Assembly: GCF_001426345.1 (NCBI RefSeq)
Contig: NZ_LMEM01000002.1
Location: forward strand, 62,001-126,000
Source: Devosia sp. Root436
GTDB taxonomy: Bacteria; Pseudomonadota; Alphaproteobacteria; Rhizobiales; Devosiaceae
Direction of reading: 5' to 3'
Length of the DNA: 64,000 nucleotides
Below, one piece after another: positions 54,907-63,421 of this stretch. The position numbers were made by a program, and so were the translations under genes. The notes under the pieces were generated by a model. That model did no database searches. It was given only the letters and a program-made list of their open reading frames with translations, and had not been told where the DNA came from. Position 1 is the first letter of the stretch; every line of letters begins with the position of its first letter.

Positions 54907-55494
54907 ATGTCGCAACTGGCGCCAGGGCTGCGTTTTGCCATTTTCTACGGCATATTCGGCCTGCTTTTCGTCCTCTACGGCTTCATAGTTGCGGGTTCGC
55001 TTGCCCCTTCCGCCAGCATGTTCGGATCGGGCCTGGTCGCTTTCGTAAAGATAGCTCCGCTTGCGCTGGAGCGGCTGCCGGGCGAACTGGCGCCCGCGGT
55101 GCTGGGCGGGCTTTTGGCATGGACGGCGCCGCTGCGGAATTCAAGCCTGCGTACGGTATTCCTGATGAGCCTGTCCGCGCTGGTCTGGCTGGCCTATCTG
55201 CATGCACAGGTGATCTTCCAGTCCGAGGAAACCTTACAGGCCATCGGTATTGCCGATTATCCCGGCGATGTCCGCACGGCACAAGGTACGCTCGAAAGCT
55301 TTGCAAGCAGCATCAGGAACTTCGCCGCGGTCGTCTTCGCCGCGACTATCGGCCTCAAGCTTAACGACGCCATGCCGACGCCGGCGCCAGTAGTCGATGA
55401 GCCCGGTGATCCTGCCTCTGTACCATCGCCGGCGCCGGTGCCTCAGGAACCAGAGGACGTTCCCGATCCGGCCCTCGGACAGGCAAAGGGTTAG
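54907..55494 (+). CDS. Small inner-membrane protein, amidase cassette
   Basis: A 195-residue protein with about four hydrophobic segments (FAIFYGIFGLLFVLYGFIVAG near 11-31, ALERLPGELAPAVLGGLLAW, LRTVFLMSLSALVWLAYL, NFAAVVFAATIGL) and a cytoplasmic or periplasmic Pro/Glu-rich tail (residues 155-195). No family recognised. It starts 18 bp after the amidase gene with its own GGGGTGAGGG site and is followed at 3 bp by the secreted-protein gene. By position next to an exported-substrate-type amidase without signal peptide it could be a holin-like pore, but that is inference. Confidence 0.75.
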   Translation: MSQLAPGLRFAIFYGIFGLLFVLYGFIVAGSLAPSASMFGSGLVAFVKIAPLALERLPGELAPAVLGGLLAWTAPLRNSSLRTVFLMSLSALVWLAYLHAQVIFQSEETLQAIGIADYPGDVRTAQGTLESFASSIRNFAAVVFAATIGLKLNDAMPTPAPVVDEPGDPASVPSPAPVPQEPEDVPDPALGQAKG

Positions 55495-55497
55495 GCC

Positions 55498-56352
55498 ATG
55501 CAGCACTGGGCGAGACTGCTTCTTCCCGCGATGGCCCTGCTAGTGTTGCAGGCCGGCCTGGCGCATGCCCAGACCGTGGAGTTCGTATTCGAAGGCGACG
55601 CGCCGCCTGCCTTGAAGATCGTCGCGCTGAGCGACAGCCAGGACACGGTGGGCACTAGACTTGCGCTCGCAGACGGCAAATTCGCCTTCGTAGTACCGCA
55701 AAACCCCGCGCTCTGGAGGCGCGAGCCTGTCTTCGTCATCACCGTGCCACCCAGAACTCTTGCCAATGGCCTGACGACCGTTCCGCTGACGCTCGAACTG
55801 GCCTTCAGCTTTCGACCGATGGATACGGGAACGATCACAGTACCGTTCGGGCTGTTCAACGCCACCGGCATAGACGAGCGGCAGCGGATCGATAGCCTGC
55901 CGCGCCACCAGCGTTATGACAAGATCCTGGCGGCGCAGGCGCTAGTCCAGCATTACCGGTCCAGCCTGGGTGACCGCGCCAAAGCGGAAACCCAGTTCAT
56001 GATGACGACCTGGTTCGACGCGCTCTACGCCGCGATCGTCACGGACGGACGCTCGCTGCGCCTTGGGGGCATTATAGAGGATATGGTGGGGCCGATCCTG
56101 GCGGGCGACAGCCGTCTCGCGCGCATCAACGCATCGATAATCGAACTCAAGGCGCGTCCCTGGCGCGACAAGGACCTGTTGCCGGGCCTGCTTGAAGCTG
56201 GAAACTGCGACGCGGCCAAGGCGCTGGTTGCCTTCCTCGTCAAGCTGCATGACAGCGATCCGGGCCTGGCCAGGACGACCTCGATCAATATTGGGGACCC
56301 CGAGGCGGTTCTCGGTGACATGGACAGGCAGACCGGGGCTGCCTGCCCATAG
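55498..56352 (+). CDS. Secreted protein of unknown function, amidase cassette
   Basis: A 284-residue protein with a Sec signal peptide ending AHAQ-T near residue 25. The mature part starts VEFVFEGDAPPALKIVALSD and is a beta-rich domain to about residue 110, then helical to the end (AQALVQHYRSSLGDRAKAETQF, LLEAGNCDAAKALVAFLVKLHD). No known family. Tight spacing (3 bp) to the membrane-protein gene suggests one transcript of amidase, membrane protein and secreted protein. Confidence 0.7.
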   Translation: MQHWARLLLPAMALLVLQAGLAHAQTVEFVFEGDAPPALKIVALSDSQDTVGTRLALADGKFAFVVPQNPALWRREPVFVITVPPRTLANGLTTVPLTLELAFSFRPMDTGTITVPFGLFNATGIDERQRIDSLPRHQRYDKILAAQALVQHYRSSLGDRAKAETQFMMTTWFDALYAAIVTDGRSLRLGGIIEDMVGPILAGDSRLARINASIIELKARPWRDKDLLPGLLEAGNCDAAKALVAFLVKLHDSDPGLARTTSINIGDPEAVLGDMDRQTGAACP

Positions 56353-56380
56353 CGACCGGGGTACTATGCCCAATGCGGCT

Positions 56381-56453
56381 CGGTTACGCGGCGCCCGCCG
56401 GGCGGTCAATTGCTTGAAATGTGATCAATCGCCCGCCGATATGGTTTCCAATT
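56381..56453. repeat. 73-bp direct repeat, right copy
   Basis: Matches 53824-53896 with one mismatch and same orientation; separation 2557 bp. It overlaps the 3' end of the small minus-strand gene at 56425-56571, which stays intact here. Confidence 0.95.
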
Positions 56454-56571
56454 GGGAAACGCGCCACCCGGCCAGCAGGGCCCATGGCGGTGCCGGGCAC
56501 AGCGAAGCCGCGACGATGGCGGCGCCCAGCAGGAACGTTCCGTCGGTCAGAATCGTCTTGAGAAACTTCAT
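56425..56571 (-). CDS. Putative 48-residue small membrane protein
   Basis: MKFLKTILTDGTFLLGAAIVAASLCP... gives one hydrophobic segment (residues 9-25) and ends RVSQLETISAGD. Its last nine codons, including the stop, fall in the right copy of the direct repeat; the left copy keeps LETISAGD-stop after a different upstream sequence, so the left copy looks like a truncated duplicate. No family recognised. Confidence 0.5.
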   Translation of the reverse strand: MKFLKTILTDGTFLLGAAIVAASLCPAPPWALLAGWRVSQLETISAGD

Positions 56572-56589
56572 TCGGCCCCCCCGATAGCG

Positions 56590-56802
56590 TCAGGCGGCCG
56601 CTCGCGGCGCGGCGCGGCGTTTCCTCTGTCCGATCTTGGCGGCGGAAACCGCCTGCCGGCTGCGGCGGGCATTGCTGCCGCGTGCCTGGAAACCGGGATC
56701 GCTCACCACCATGGCGGCGATGGCGCTGTCGATCTCCGCGAAGATCGCCAGAAGTTCCGGATAGGCCGTTTCATCGAAGTCCATCAATCTGGGCAGTTTC
56801 AT
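56590..56802 (-). CDS. Small protein with basic C-terminus
   Basis: A 70-residue frame MKLPRLMDFDETAYPELLAI... with an acidic helical first half and a very basic end (GQRKRRAAPRAAA). GAGAGGAACC precedes the ATG. A much longer frame upstream is not supported. Unknown function; the acid/base layout hints at a nucleic-acid contact. Confidence 0.55.
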   Translation of the reverse strand: MKLPRLMDFDETAYPELLAIFAEIDSAIAAMVVSDPGFQARGSNARRSRQAVSAAKIGQRKRRAAPRAAA

Positions 56803-56818
56803 CGCTCTGGTTCCTCTC

Positions 56819-56899
56819 TTAGCGAAGCAGGCTGTAGGGCAGCACGAGCATGGCAAGGCTGACGACATAGAAGCTGGAAAGCAGGATGGTGCGCCGCAT
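56819..56899 (-). CDS. 26-residue single-span peptide
   Basis: MRRTILLSSFYVVSLAMLVL... is almost wholly one hydrophobic segment with a positive N-terminus. GAGG lies 6 bp before the ATG. It ends 17 bp before the ATG of the 70-residue protein, suggesting a joint message 56899-56425. Confidence 0.5.
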   Translation of the reverse strand: MRRTILLSSFYVVSLAMLVLPYSLLR

Positions 56900-56981
56900 G
56901 GGGCCCTCGTCTGGTCTGTCGGAATAGGTCGGCGGCTGTCTGCCGCGCGGTGCCGGTCTTTGATCACGCCCGTCGGAACGC

Positions 56982-57101
56982 TCCACCCCCTGTTCAGGTG
57001 TGGCAGCGAGTTATTTTCGTTTGCGACGTTGCAATGGTGAATACGAAGCAAAAACGAAAGTCAGCGAAATAAATACTGCCCCACCCGAAACAGGGGGTGG
57101 A
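56982..57101. promoter_or_regulatory. Inverted 13-bp motif pair in a divergent promoter region
   Basis: TCCACCCCCTGTT (56982-56994) and its exact complement AACAGGGGGTGGA (57089-57101), followed on both by a GGTGG-like extension. They lie 83 bp and 53 bp before the divergent small genes at 56899 and 57154. No known regulator matched. Confidence 0.5.
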
Positions 57102-57153
57102 TTGCTCCGGAGCGCGCCCTAGAGAGACGCCGCCAACCAAGAGGAGCCTTGAA

Positions 57154-57306
57154 ATGCACATCATCGATCAATGGATTGAACGTCGCCGCAACCGTGCCGC
57201 CGGCCGCACGCTCAGCGAACTCAGCCCCCATATTCTCGCCGATATCGGCATCACGCCACACGCCCTCGACAATCTCCGTCGCGGCCGCAGCCACCGTGCC
57301 CGGTGA
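57154..57306 (+). CDS. DUF1127 small protein
   Basis: A 50-residue protein MHIIDQWIERRRNRAAGRTL then SELSPHILADIGITPHALDNLRRG, a clear DUF1127 match (ILADIGI). AGAGGAGC lies 7 bp before the ATG. Five bases after its stop begins a second small gene. It is the third DUF1127-type gene in the window. Confidence 0.88.
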   Translation: MHIIDQWIERRRNRAAGRTLSELSPHILADIGITPHALDNLRRGRSHRAR

Positions 57307-57311
57307 TACCA

Positions 57312-57452
57312 ATGTATCTGCGCACCAATGTCCGCCGGCGGCTGCGGCGATCGGGCGAAGTGCTCGTGGTGTTGATGGCGGGTTTCGTCGTCTTCGCCCC
57401 GCGACTCGACGAGTGGGGACTGGTCCAGCCCCTGCTCGACCGCCTCGCCTGA
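57312..57452 (+). CDS. 46-residue small membrane protein
   Basis: MYLRTNVRRRLRRSGEVLVV... has a basic start and one hydrophobic segment (VLVVLMAGFVVFAP), then ends QPLLDRLA. It begins 5 bp after the DUF1127 stop, so it is likely co-transcribed. No family recognised. Confidence 0.55.
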   Translation: MYLRTNVRRRLRRSGEVLVVLMAGFVVFAPRLDEWGLVQPLLDRLA

Positions 57453-57462
57453 CAAACGAAAA

Positions 57463-57492
57463 CGGGTGGCCGGCCCTTGGCATGGCCACCCG
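57463..57492 (-). terminator. Terminator of the phn operon
   Basis: On the minus strand the stem CGGGTGGCC / GGCCACCCG with a 12-nt loop is followed by TTTTCGTTTG. It starts 7 bp after the phnE2 stop. Confidence 0.85.
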
Positions 57493-57498
57493 AATGGG

Positions 57499-58815
57499 TC
57501 AGTGCGCCGCCGGCCCGATCAACCTTGATCGTATCGCGTTCGAGACATTGTCGAACAGGAAGACCACGCCCAGGATAAGCAGCACCATATAGGCGACCTT
57601 GTCCCAGTCCGAATTGGTGCCCATGGCCTCGAGCAGCTTGAGCCCGATGCCCCCCGCCCCCACAGCGCCGATAATGGTGGCCGAGCGGGTATTGCTCTCC
57701 CAGAAATACAGCGACTGGGAAATAAACACCGGCAACACCTGCGGCACCACGCCGAAGCGGTTGACCGAAGCCGGGCTTGCCCCGACCGATCTCACGCCCT
57801 CGCGCTGCTTGTCGTCCACATTTTCCAGCGCCTCGGCATAGACCTTGCCCAGCGCCCCGGTGTCGGTGAACAGGATCGCGGCGATGCCGGGGATCGGGCC
57901 CGGTCCGAAGCCACGGGTAAAAAACAGCGCCCAGATCAGCATATCGATGGAGCGCAGGAAGTCGAAGCCGCGCTTCATCAGCCAGTTGGCCGCCCGGTTG
58001 GGCGTGATGGTTCGCGCCGCAACAAAGGCCAGCGGAAAGGCGATCAGCGTGGCGAACAGCGTGCCGACAAAGGCCATGACCAAGGTCTGCATCAGCTTGG
58101 CGAGAATATCGGCATGCTGCCAGGCCCGGTTGCCCAGCCATTCCTCCAGCACCTGTTGCCCATGGCCGCTGACCACCAGCCCTATAGTATCGAACAGGTC
58201 ATTGCCCCAGAGCGGCGAGCGCGTGTCGTAGAGGAAATTGGCCCAGCCGAGGAACCGCCGCTGCACCGCCACCTGGTTGCCGCGGATTTCCGCCTGCCCG
58301 GCAAAGCCATAGGAAACCAGCACCTTGCTGCCATCCTGCTCGATGTTTGCCGGTGGATTTCCTGGTGCCAGCGCACCGTCTTCCGTGATCATGACCGGCC
58401 AGGCCACGCCGTCGACATAGACGTCCACCTGGCTGGTGGAAATCTCCAGCCGATCCTCGGCGCCGCCGAAAGTGGCGGTCATGCCGCCATCGGCATGCGG
58501 GGTCAGCCAGTCGATTTCGGCCCCTTCGGCATATTGCCCGCGGCTCGACCATTGCGGCACCACCACGCCATCCTCGAAGCGCAGCCGCGGCTGCGCCCGC
58601 CAGCTATACCAATCCTGGATATAGATGCCCGCCCGGTCCCACTTGCCGTTCTGCAGAGCCGGCCCGACGCTGAAGAAGAACCAGCAGAATACCAGATAGG
58701 CCAGCGCCAGCCCGATGCCGACCAGCAGTCCCCAGCGGCGCATGAAGCCCTGATGGAACACGGCGGGATATTTGGTTTCGAGCCGGTTGCGTTCGGCCAT
58801 GCTGATCGCGGTCAT
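57499..58815 (-). CDS. phnE: Phosphonate ABC transporter permease PhnE2
   Basis: A 438-residue permease. One membrane segment near residue 30, then about 170 mainly polar residues (45-215) likely outside the membrane, then the permease core with EGVRSVGASPASVNRFGVVPQVLP and SATIIGAVGAGGIGLKL. The long insert is the size seen in rhizobial PhnE2-type proteins. AGGGGAG lies 8 bp upstream; the ATG overlaps the phnE1 stop by one base. Last gene of the operon, followed by a terminator. Confidence 0.93.
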   Translation of the reverse strand: MTAISMAERNRLETKYPAVFHQGFMRRWGLLVGIGLALAYLVFCWFFFSVGPALQNGKWDRAGIYIQDWYSWRAQPRLRFEDGVVVPQWSSRGQYAEGAEIDWLTPHADGGMTATFGGAEDRLEISTSQVDVYVDGVAWPVMITEDGALAPGNPPANIEQDGSKVLVSYGFAGQAEIRGNQVAVQRRFLGWANFLYDTRSPLWGNDLFDTIGLVVSGHGQQVLEEWLGNRAWQHADILAKLMQTLVMAFVGTLFATLIAFPLAFVAARTITPNRAANWLMKRGFDFLRSIDMLIWALFFTRGFGPGPIPGIAAILFTDTGALGKVYAEALENVDDKQREGVRSVGASPASVNRFGVVPQVLPVFISQSLYFWESNTRSATIIGAVGAGGIGLKLLEAMGTNSDWDKVAYMVLLILGVVFLFDNVSNAIRSRLIGPAAH

Positions 58816-59774
58816 CACGCGGCTCCCCTTCCCAGTTCGAACGATTGGTTGCCCACCAGCCGGCGCCGCAGCCAGCCGGAAAACTGGTCGATACAGACCA
58901 CGGTCACCAGCAGCAGGATGACGATGGCATAGGTCTTGGCCGCATGGTCCCGGCCGATGGAGAGGCGGAACACCTCGCCGATGCCGCCACCGCCCACCGC
59001 GCCGATTATGGTGGAGGCGCGCACATTGATTTCGGTGCGTAGCAGGGTGTAGCTGACGAAATTGGGCAGCACCTGCGGCAGAATCGCGAAACGCACCCTC
59101 TCCAGCCAGGTCGCCCCCACCGAGCGCAGCCCTTCCTCGGGCTTCATGTCGGCATTCTCGACCACTTCGAAGAACAGCTTGCCCAGCGCACCGATCGTAT
59201 GCAGCGACACCGCCGCGATGGCCGCGATCGGGCCGATGGACAGCACCGCCGTCAGCAGCCCCGCAATGACGATTTCGGGAAAGGCGCGCAGCACTTCCAT
59301 GATGCGCCGCACGATCCAGCGCACCACGCCCGCGCCGACCAGGTTGGCGGACGCGAAAAAGCACAGGCCGAAGGCAATCGATCCACCGATGATGGTCGAG
59401 ACCACCGCGATATTGACCGTGATGATGAGCTGGTAGACGAAATTGGGAATATAGAGGCTCTCGGTCAGGTAGTGCCGGTCCGAGGTGTAGTCGAATTTCA
59501 GCGAGCCATCATAATAGGGCGACTCGATATCGAACATGGCCCGGAAGATTTCCATCGGGTCGTTCGGGGTGAAAGTCTTGAGGAAATCGAAGAGATAGGG
59601 CAGCCGCTCGAAGAACTTTCCCGAATTGGCCGCATTGGCATAATTCATCGCCGCCAGCAGCGCGACCACCACCAGTACCACGCCGATGACGGAGTAAATC
59701 CGCCGCGTGAGAACCTGTCCGCGATAATGCCGCAGCAGGGTCTGGCTGGCGGGGGAGAGCGCGACATCGGTCAT
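58815..59774 (-). CDS. phnE: Phosphonate ABC transporter permease PhnE1
   Basis: A 319-residue inner-membrane permease: PhnE core with EGLRSVGATWLERVRFAILPQVLP and ASTIIGAVGGGGIGEVF. The MTDVAL start is chosen; six codons more are possible. It pairs with PhnE2 and is fed by PhnD. Confidence 0.94.
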   Translation of the reverse strand: MTDVALSPASQTLLRHYRGQVLTRRIYSVIGVVLVVVALLAAMNYANAANSGKFFERLPYLFDFLKTFTPNDPMEIFRAMFDIESPYYDGSLKFDYTSDRHYLTESLYIPNFVYQLIITVNIAVVSTIIGGSIAFGLCFFASANLVGAGVVRWIVRRIMEVLRAFPEIVIAGLLTAVLSIGPIAAIAAVSLHTIGALGKLFFEVVENADMKPEEGLRSVGATWLERVRFAILPQVLPNFVSYTLLRTEINVRASTIIGAVGGGGIGEVFRLSIGRDHAAKTYAIVILLLVTVVCIDQFSGWLRRRLVGNQSFELGRGAA

Positions 59775-59826
59775 GGGGCACCGGACTTTCAAAATGGTGA
59801 CACCGTGCTTGTTGGACGTTCTGGCC

Positions 59827-60735
59827 TCAGCCGCCGATCACCGACTTACGGGCGTCGATGATGGTCTGGTAGAATTCCTGGTTGGCCGGGGCGAAGTCCA
59901 CATAGCCACCGCCGGTGAAGCTGTCGAAGCATTCGAAATCGGCTGCCGGCAGGCCCACGAAATAGGCCGCGATCTTGTCCTTCATCTCGTCGCTGAGCTT
60001 GTTGGACACCATCAGCGGACCGTTGGGGATCAGCGGCGACTGCCAGACTTCCACCAGGTCGTCCATGTCGAGCAGGCCCTTGTCGACCATGATGCGCAGG
60101 TTGCCTGAAGTGTAGCCTTCGGCGAAATCGCCAACGCCCGAACCGAAAGTGGTGCCGACATCCCAGGTGCCATCGAGCACGCCGAGAACCAGGTTTTCGT
60201 GGCCGCCGCCAAAGCCGGTTTCGCTGTAGAATTCAGCGATCGGCGCGCCGATATCGGTAGGCAGCGACACGTTCGGTACCAGGTAACCCGAGGTCGAATC
60301 CGGGTCGGCAAAGCCGAGCTTCTTGCCCTTGGTCGAGGCCAGGTCGGTGATGCCCGAATCCTTGCGGGCGACCATGATCGAGTGATAGCCGGTGGAGCCG
60401 TCTTCCTGCTTGGTGGTCAGGATCGGATCGACCGCTTCGGGGTCGCTCAGGTAGATCGAGGCATAGGACGAGGCGCCCATGATGGCGATGTCGATGGTGC
60501 CGCCGAGCAGGCCCTGGATGACACCGTTATAGTCCGGCGACGGGAAGAACTGCACTTCGGCAACGCCGGTGGCGGCCTTGAGGCTGTCGACGACACATTC
60601 GGAGCGACGGATCTGGTCGCTCTCGTTCTCGCCACCATCGAGGCCGATGCGCAGGACATTGGCGTCCTGGGCGAAAGCAGCGGTGGACAGGGTCAGGGCC
60701 ACGGAGGCCAGCAGGATCGTGCGGATCGCGGTCAT
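59827..60735 (-). CDS. phnD: Phosphonate-binding periplasmic protein
   Basis: A 302-residue secreted binding protein. Signal peptide ends AAFAQ-D. RIGLDGGENESDQIRRSECVVD and FFPSPDYNGVIQGLLGGTIDIAIMG, with SYASIYLS and FADPDSTSGYLVP, are PhnD motifs. It binds alkylphosphonates in E. coli. Second of the transporter genes phnC-D-E1-E2. Confidence 0.95.
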   Translation of the reverse strand: MTAIRTILLASVALTLSTAAFAQDANVLRIGLDGGENESDQIRRSECVVDSLKAATGVAEVQFFPSPDYNGVIQGLLGGTIDIAIMGASSYASIYLSDPEAVDPILTTKQEDGSTGYHSIMVARKDSGITDLASTKGKKLGFADPDSTSGYLVPNVSLPTDIGAPIAEFYSETGFGGGHENLVLGVLDGTWDVGTTFGSGVGDFAEGYTSGNLRIMVDKGLLDMDDLVEVWQSPLIPNGPLMVSNKLSDEMKDKIAAYFVGLPAADFECFDSFTGGGYVDFAPANQEFYQTIIDARKSVIGG

Positions 60736-60802
60736 GGATATCTTCCTTTGGTGACGCGGTTTGTCGGCAGGCCCGGAAAGCGGGCCGCGGAACTTCGGGT
60801 AA

Positions 60803-61639
60803 TCAGGGCGCCTGCTGCGCGTTAGTCGGCGTGCGCGGCAGGCGAAGGGGGGCGACCGGGGCGATGGATGTCGAGGTCATCGCCTCCGAAAAGGCTTCCT
60901 TGAGCCCGTCGGCGCCATAGATGGTGCGGGCGACATCGGTGGTCAGCTCGTCCGGCGTGCCGTCGAACACGATCTTGCCCGCGGCCATGCCGATGATGCG
61001 CTCGCAATAGGCGCGCGCCGTATCGAGCGTATGCAGGTTGGTGATGACGGTGATGCCCTCGGCATTGATGTCGCGCAGGCTGTCCATGACGATCTGCGCA
61101 TTGCGCGGATCGAGGCTGGCGATGGGCTCGTCCGCCAGGATCATTTTCGGCCCCTGCATCAGCGCCCGGGCAATCGCCACGCGCTGCTGCTGGCCACCGG
61201 ACAGCGTCTGGGCCCATTGCAGGGCCGTCGCCGCGATATCGAGCCGTTCCAGAGCCTTAAGCGCTTCGAGTTGCTCGGCCGGCGAGAAGACCTGCAGCAG
61301 GTTCAGCACCGGATTGCGGCCATTGAGCCGTCCCAGCATGACATTGGTGATCACGTCGAGCCGCGGCACCAGGTTGAACTGCTGGAAGATCATGGCGCAG
61401 TCGCGCTGCCAGTTCCGCAGCGCCTGCCCGCGCAACTCCGAGACGCGCAGCCCGCCATAGTCGATAGAACCCGACGACACATCGGCCAGCCGGTTGATCA
61501 TGCGCAGCAGCGTCGATTTGCCGGCGCCCGAGCGGCCGATCACCCCGACCATCTGCCCCTGGGGGATTTCGAGGTTCACGCCGCTGACGGCGACCTTGTC
61601 GCCGAACCGTCGCGATACATTGGAAATCTTCAGCATCAC
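60803..61639 (-). CDS. phnC: Phosphonate ABC transporter ATPase
   Basis: A 278-residue ATPase: Walker [24 protein letters not shown]-loop, [15 protein letters not shown], and Walker [13 protein letters not shown] typical of PhnC. A 30-residue tail ([15 protein letters not shown]..) is extra. Starts after a Family A repeat that separates it from the acetyltransferase gene. Confidence 0.95.
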   Translation of the reverse strand: MMLKISNVSRRFGDKVAVSGVNLEIPQGQMVGVIGRSGAGKSTLLRMINRLADVSSGSIDYGGLRVSELRGQALRNWQRDCAMIFQQFNLVPRLDVITNVMLGRLNGRNPVLNLLQVFSPAEQLEALKALERLDIAATALQWAQTLSGGQQQRVAIARALMQGPKMILADEPIASLDPRNAQIVMDSLRDINAEGITVITNLHTLDTARAYCERIIGMAAGKIVFDGTPDELTTDVARTIYGADGLKEAFSEAMTSTSIAPVAPLRLPRTPTNAQQAP

Positions 61640-61760
61640 CGCGCCCCGCCATTCGTGTGCGGCAGACCTAGGGCGGGGACGTGAAGCTGGGATAACGATT
61701 GAATGACCGTTCGGTGACTATGCACAAGGCCGGTGCGGTGGGGTGTCGCGGGACGCTGCT

Positions 61761-61910
61761 TCCCTTCTCCCCTTGAGGGAGAAGGTGCCCGAAGGGCGGA
61801 TGAGGGGTCCTGCGCTATCGGCCAACATTGAAGCATGGGATAGCGCAGAACCCCTCACCCTGTTCTTCCGCTGAACGCGGAAGAACGTCCCTCTCCCTCA
61901 AGGGGAGAGG
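61761..61910. repeat. Family A palindromic repeat
   Basis: Fills most of the 288-bp gap between the acetyltransferase gene and phnC. CTTCTCCCCTTGAGGGAGAAGG / CCCTCTCCCTCAAGGGGAGAGG with CGGATGAGGGG / CCCCTCACCC and CTTCCGCTGAACGCGGAAG. Close to the copy at 51141. Confidence 0.86.
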
Positions 61911-61927
61911 GAAGAGGGTGCCGCGTC

Positions 61928-62542
61928 CTACCTCTCATACTTGTCCAGAAACCCCTCCACCCCGAGCCTGCGGAAATCCGGCAGCGCGGCATGCAGCTTG
62001 TCGTGGTCCCAGTCCCACCAGGCCAGCGCATCAAGCCGCCCGGCCACGTCGTCGGAAAACCGCTGCCGGATCACCCGCGCCGGCACCCCCACGGCAATGG
62101 CAAAATCCGCCACATCCCTGGTCACCACAGCGTTCGACCCGATGATCGCCCCATTGCCGATGCGCACCCCCGGCATCACCACCGCGCCATGCCCGATCCA
62201 GGTATCGTGCCCGATAGTGATCCCCTGCCCCGCCCGCCAGTCGAAAAACTCGGCGTCATCCGCCTCGCCTTCGAAATACCAGCTCGAGCGATAGGTAAAA
62301 TGATGCAGCGAGGCCCGCTCCATCGGGTGCATCGACGCATAAATCCGCACATGGCTGGCAATATTGGCGAACTTGCCGATATCGGCATAGGCGATCTGCG
62401 TATTCTCGACGCAGTAGGAATAGTCCCCGATCGTGGAGCGCGACACATGGCTGCCCGCCCCCACCTCGGTATAGCGCCCCAGCGTCGAGCCGCTCACCTG
62501 CGCCGTCGGATGCACATAGGGCTCCTCACCCAACCGGGTCAC
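61928..62542 (-). CDS. Hexapeptide-repeat acetyltransferase of phosphonate clusters
   Basis: A 204-residue left-handed beta-helix transferase. Hexapeptide turns include YTEVGAGSHVSRSTIGDYSY and GVRIGNGAIIGSNAVVTRDV; WFEGEADDAEFFDW and HDTWIGHGAVVMPG match the family repeatedly found in C-P lyase operons (xenobiotic-type acetyltransferases). It may acetylate an aminophosphonate intermediate. ATG overlaps the phnL stop by 4 bp. Confidence 0.92.
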   Translation of the reverse strand: MTRLGEEPYVHPTAQVSGSTLGRYTEVGAGSHVSRSTIGDYSYCVENTQIAYADIGKFANIASHVRIYASMHPMERASLHHFTYRSSWYFEGEADDAEFFDWRAGQGITIGHDTWIGHGAVVMPGVRIGNGAIIGSNAVVTRDVADFAIAVGVPARVIRQRFSDDVAGRLDALAWWDWDHDKLHAALPDFRRLGVEGFLDKYER

Positions 62543-63240
62543 GCCGCCACCTTGGGCGCAAACGCCGTCACATCGACCACGCGGTCGGCCACCTGCACCC
62601 GCACATCCTCGTCATGGAAAATGCCCAGCAAAGCCACGCCGGCAGCTTTCTTCTCCGCGATCATCGCCACCACCACGGCCCGGTTGGTTGCATCGAGCGA
62701 TGCCGTCGGTTCGTCCAGCAGCAGCACCGGGTGATCGGTGATGAAGCCGCGCGCGATATTCACGCGCTGCTGCTCGCCGCCCGAGAATGTCGCCGGCGGC
62801 AGGCTCCACAGCCGCTCCGGCAGGTTGAGCCGCGCCAGCAGTTCTTTCGCACGGGCCTGCGCCTGCTCCCTGTCGACGCCCCTGATCACCAGCGGCTCGG
62901 CCACCACCTCGAGCGCCGATACGCGCGGCACGGTGCGCAGGAACTGGCTGACATAGCCGATAGAGTCGCGCCGCAGTGTCAGCACCGTCCGCGGATCGGC
63001 GGTGGCGAGATCGACCGCCTCGCCGTGATGCCGCATGACAATCGTCCCCGCATCGACGCCGTAATTGCCATAGACCATCTTGAGAATAGAACTCTTGCCC
63101 GCCCCCGACGGCCCGCCCAGCACGACACATTCGCCGGGCTGGACCTCGAAATTCACATTCTCCACCACCGGCAGGATCACCCCATCACGCAGATGCATGG
63201 TGAAGGTCTTGGCGAGGTTGCGGACGGATAGCGCGGTCAT
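62539..63240 (-). CDS. phnL: C-P lyase ATPase-like subunit PhnL
   Basis: A 233-residue ABC-type ATPase: Walker A LGGPSGAGKSS, FSGGEQQRVNIARGF, LLLDEPTASLD, and H-loop FHDEDVR, all PhnL-like. PhnL works with the PhnGHIJ lyase core and PhnK rather than in transport. It overlaps the acetyltransferase gene and is separated from phnK by a repeat. Confidence 0.94.
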   Translation of the reverse strand: MTALSVRNLAKTFTMHLRDGVILPVVENVNFEVQPGECVVLGGPSGAGKSSILKMVYGNYGVDAGTIVMRHHGEAVDLATADPRTVLTLRRDSIGYVSQFLRTVPRVSALEVVAEPLVIRGVDREQAQARAKELLARLNLPERLWSLPPATFSGGEQQRVNIARGFITDHPVLLLDEPTASLDATNRAVVVAMIAEKKAAGVALLGIFHDEDVRVQVADRVVDVTAFAPKVAA

Positions 63241-63266
63241 TGGAAGGCTCCGTATGTGTAAAAGAG

Positions 63267-63402
63267 ACCCCTCATCCGCCCCTTCGGGGCAACTTCTCCC
63301 TCAAGGGGAGAAGGGAGGCTCAGTGCTTGAACCGCCACCGGGTTTCCCCTCTCCCCTTGAGGGAGAGGGTGGATCGGCCGCAGGCCGAGACGGGTGAGGG
63401 GT
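63267..63402. repeat. Family A palindromic repeat
   Basis: ACCCCTCATCCGCC / CGGGTGAGGGGT outer arms and two CTCCCTCAAGGGGAGA / CTCCCCTTGAGGGAGA palindromes, between phnL and phnK. Confidence 0.85.
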
Positions 63403-63421
63403 CGGGATGTTTCAGTCATCG

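Noticed and set aside
53824-56453. Prophage or integrative element with att sites
   Set aside because: The repeat pair looks like att sites, but there is no integrase, capsid or replication gene in the 2.5 kb; kept only as a repeat-flanked cassette.
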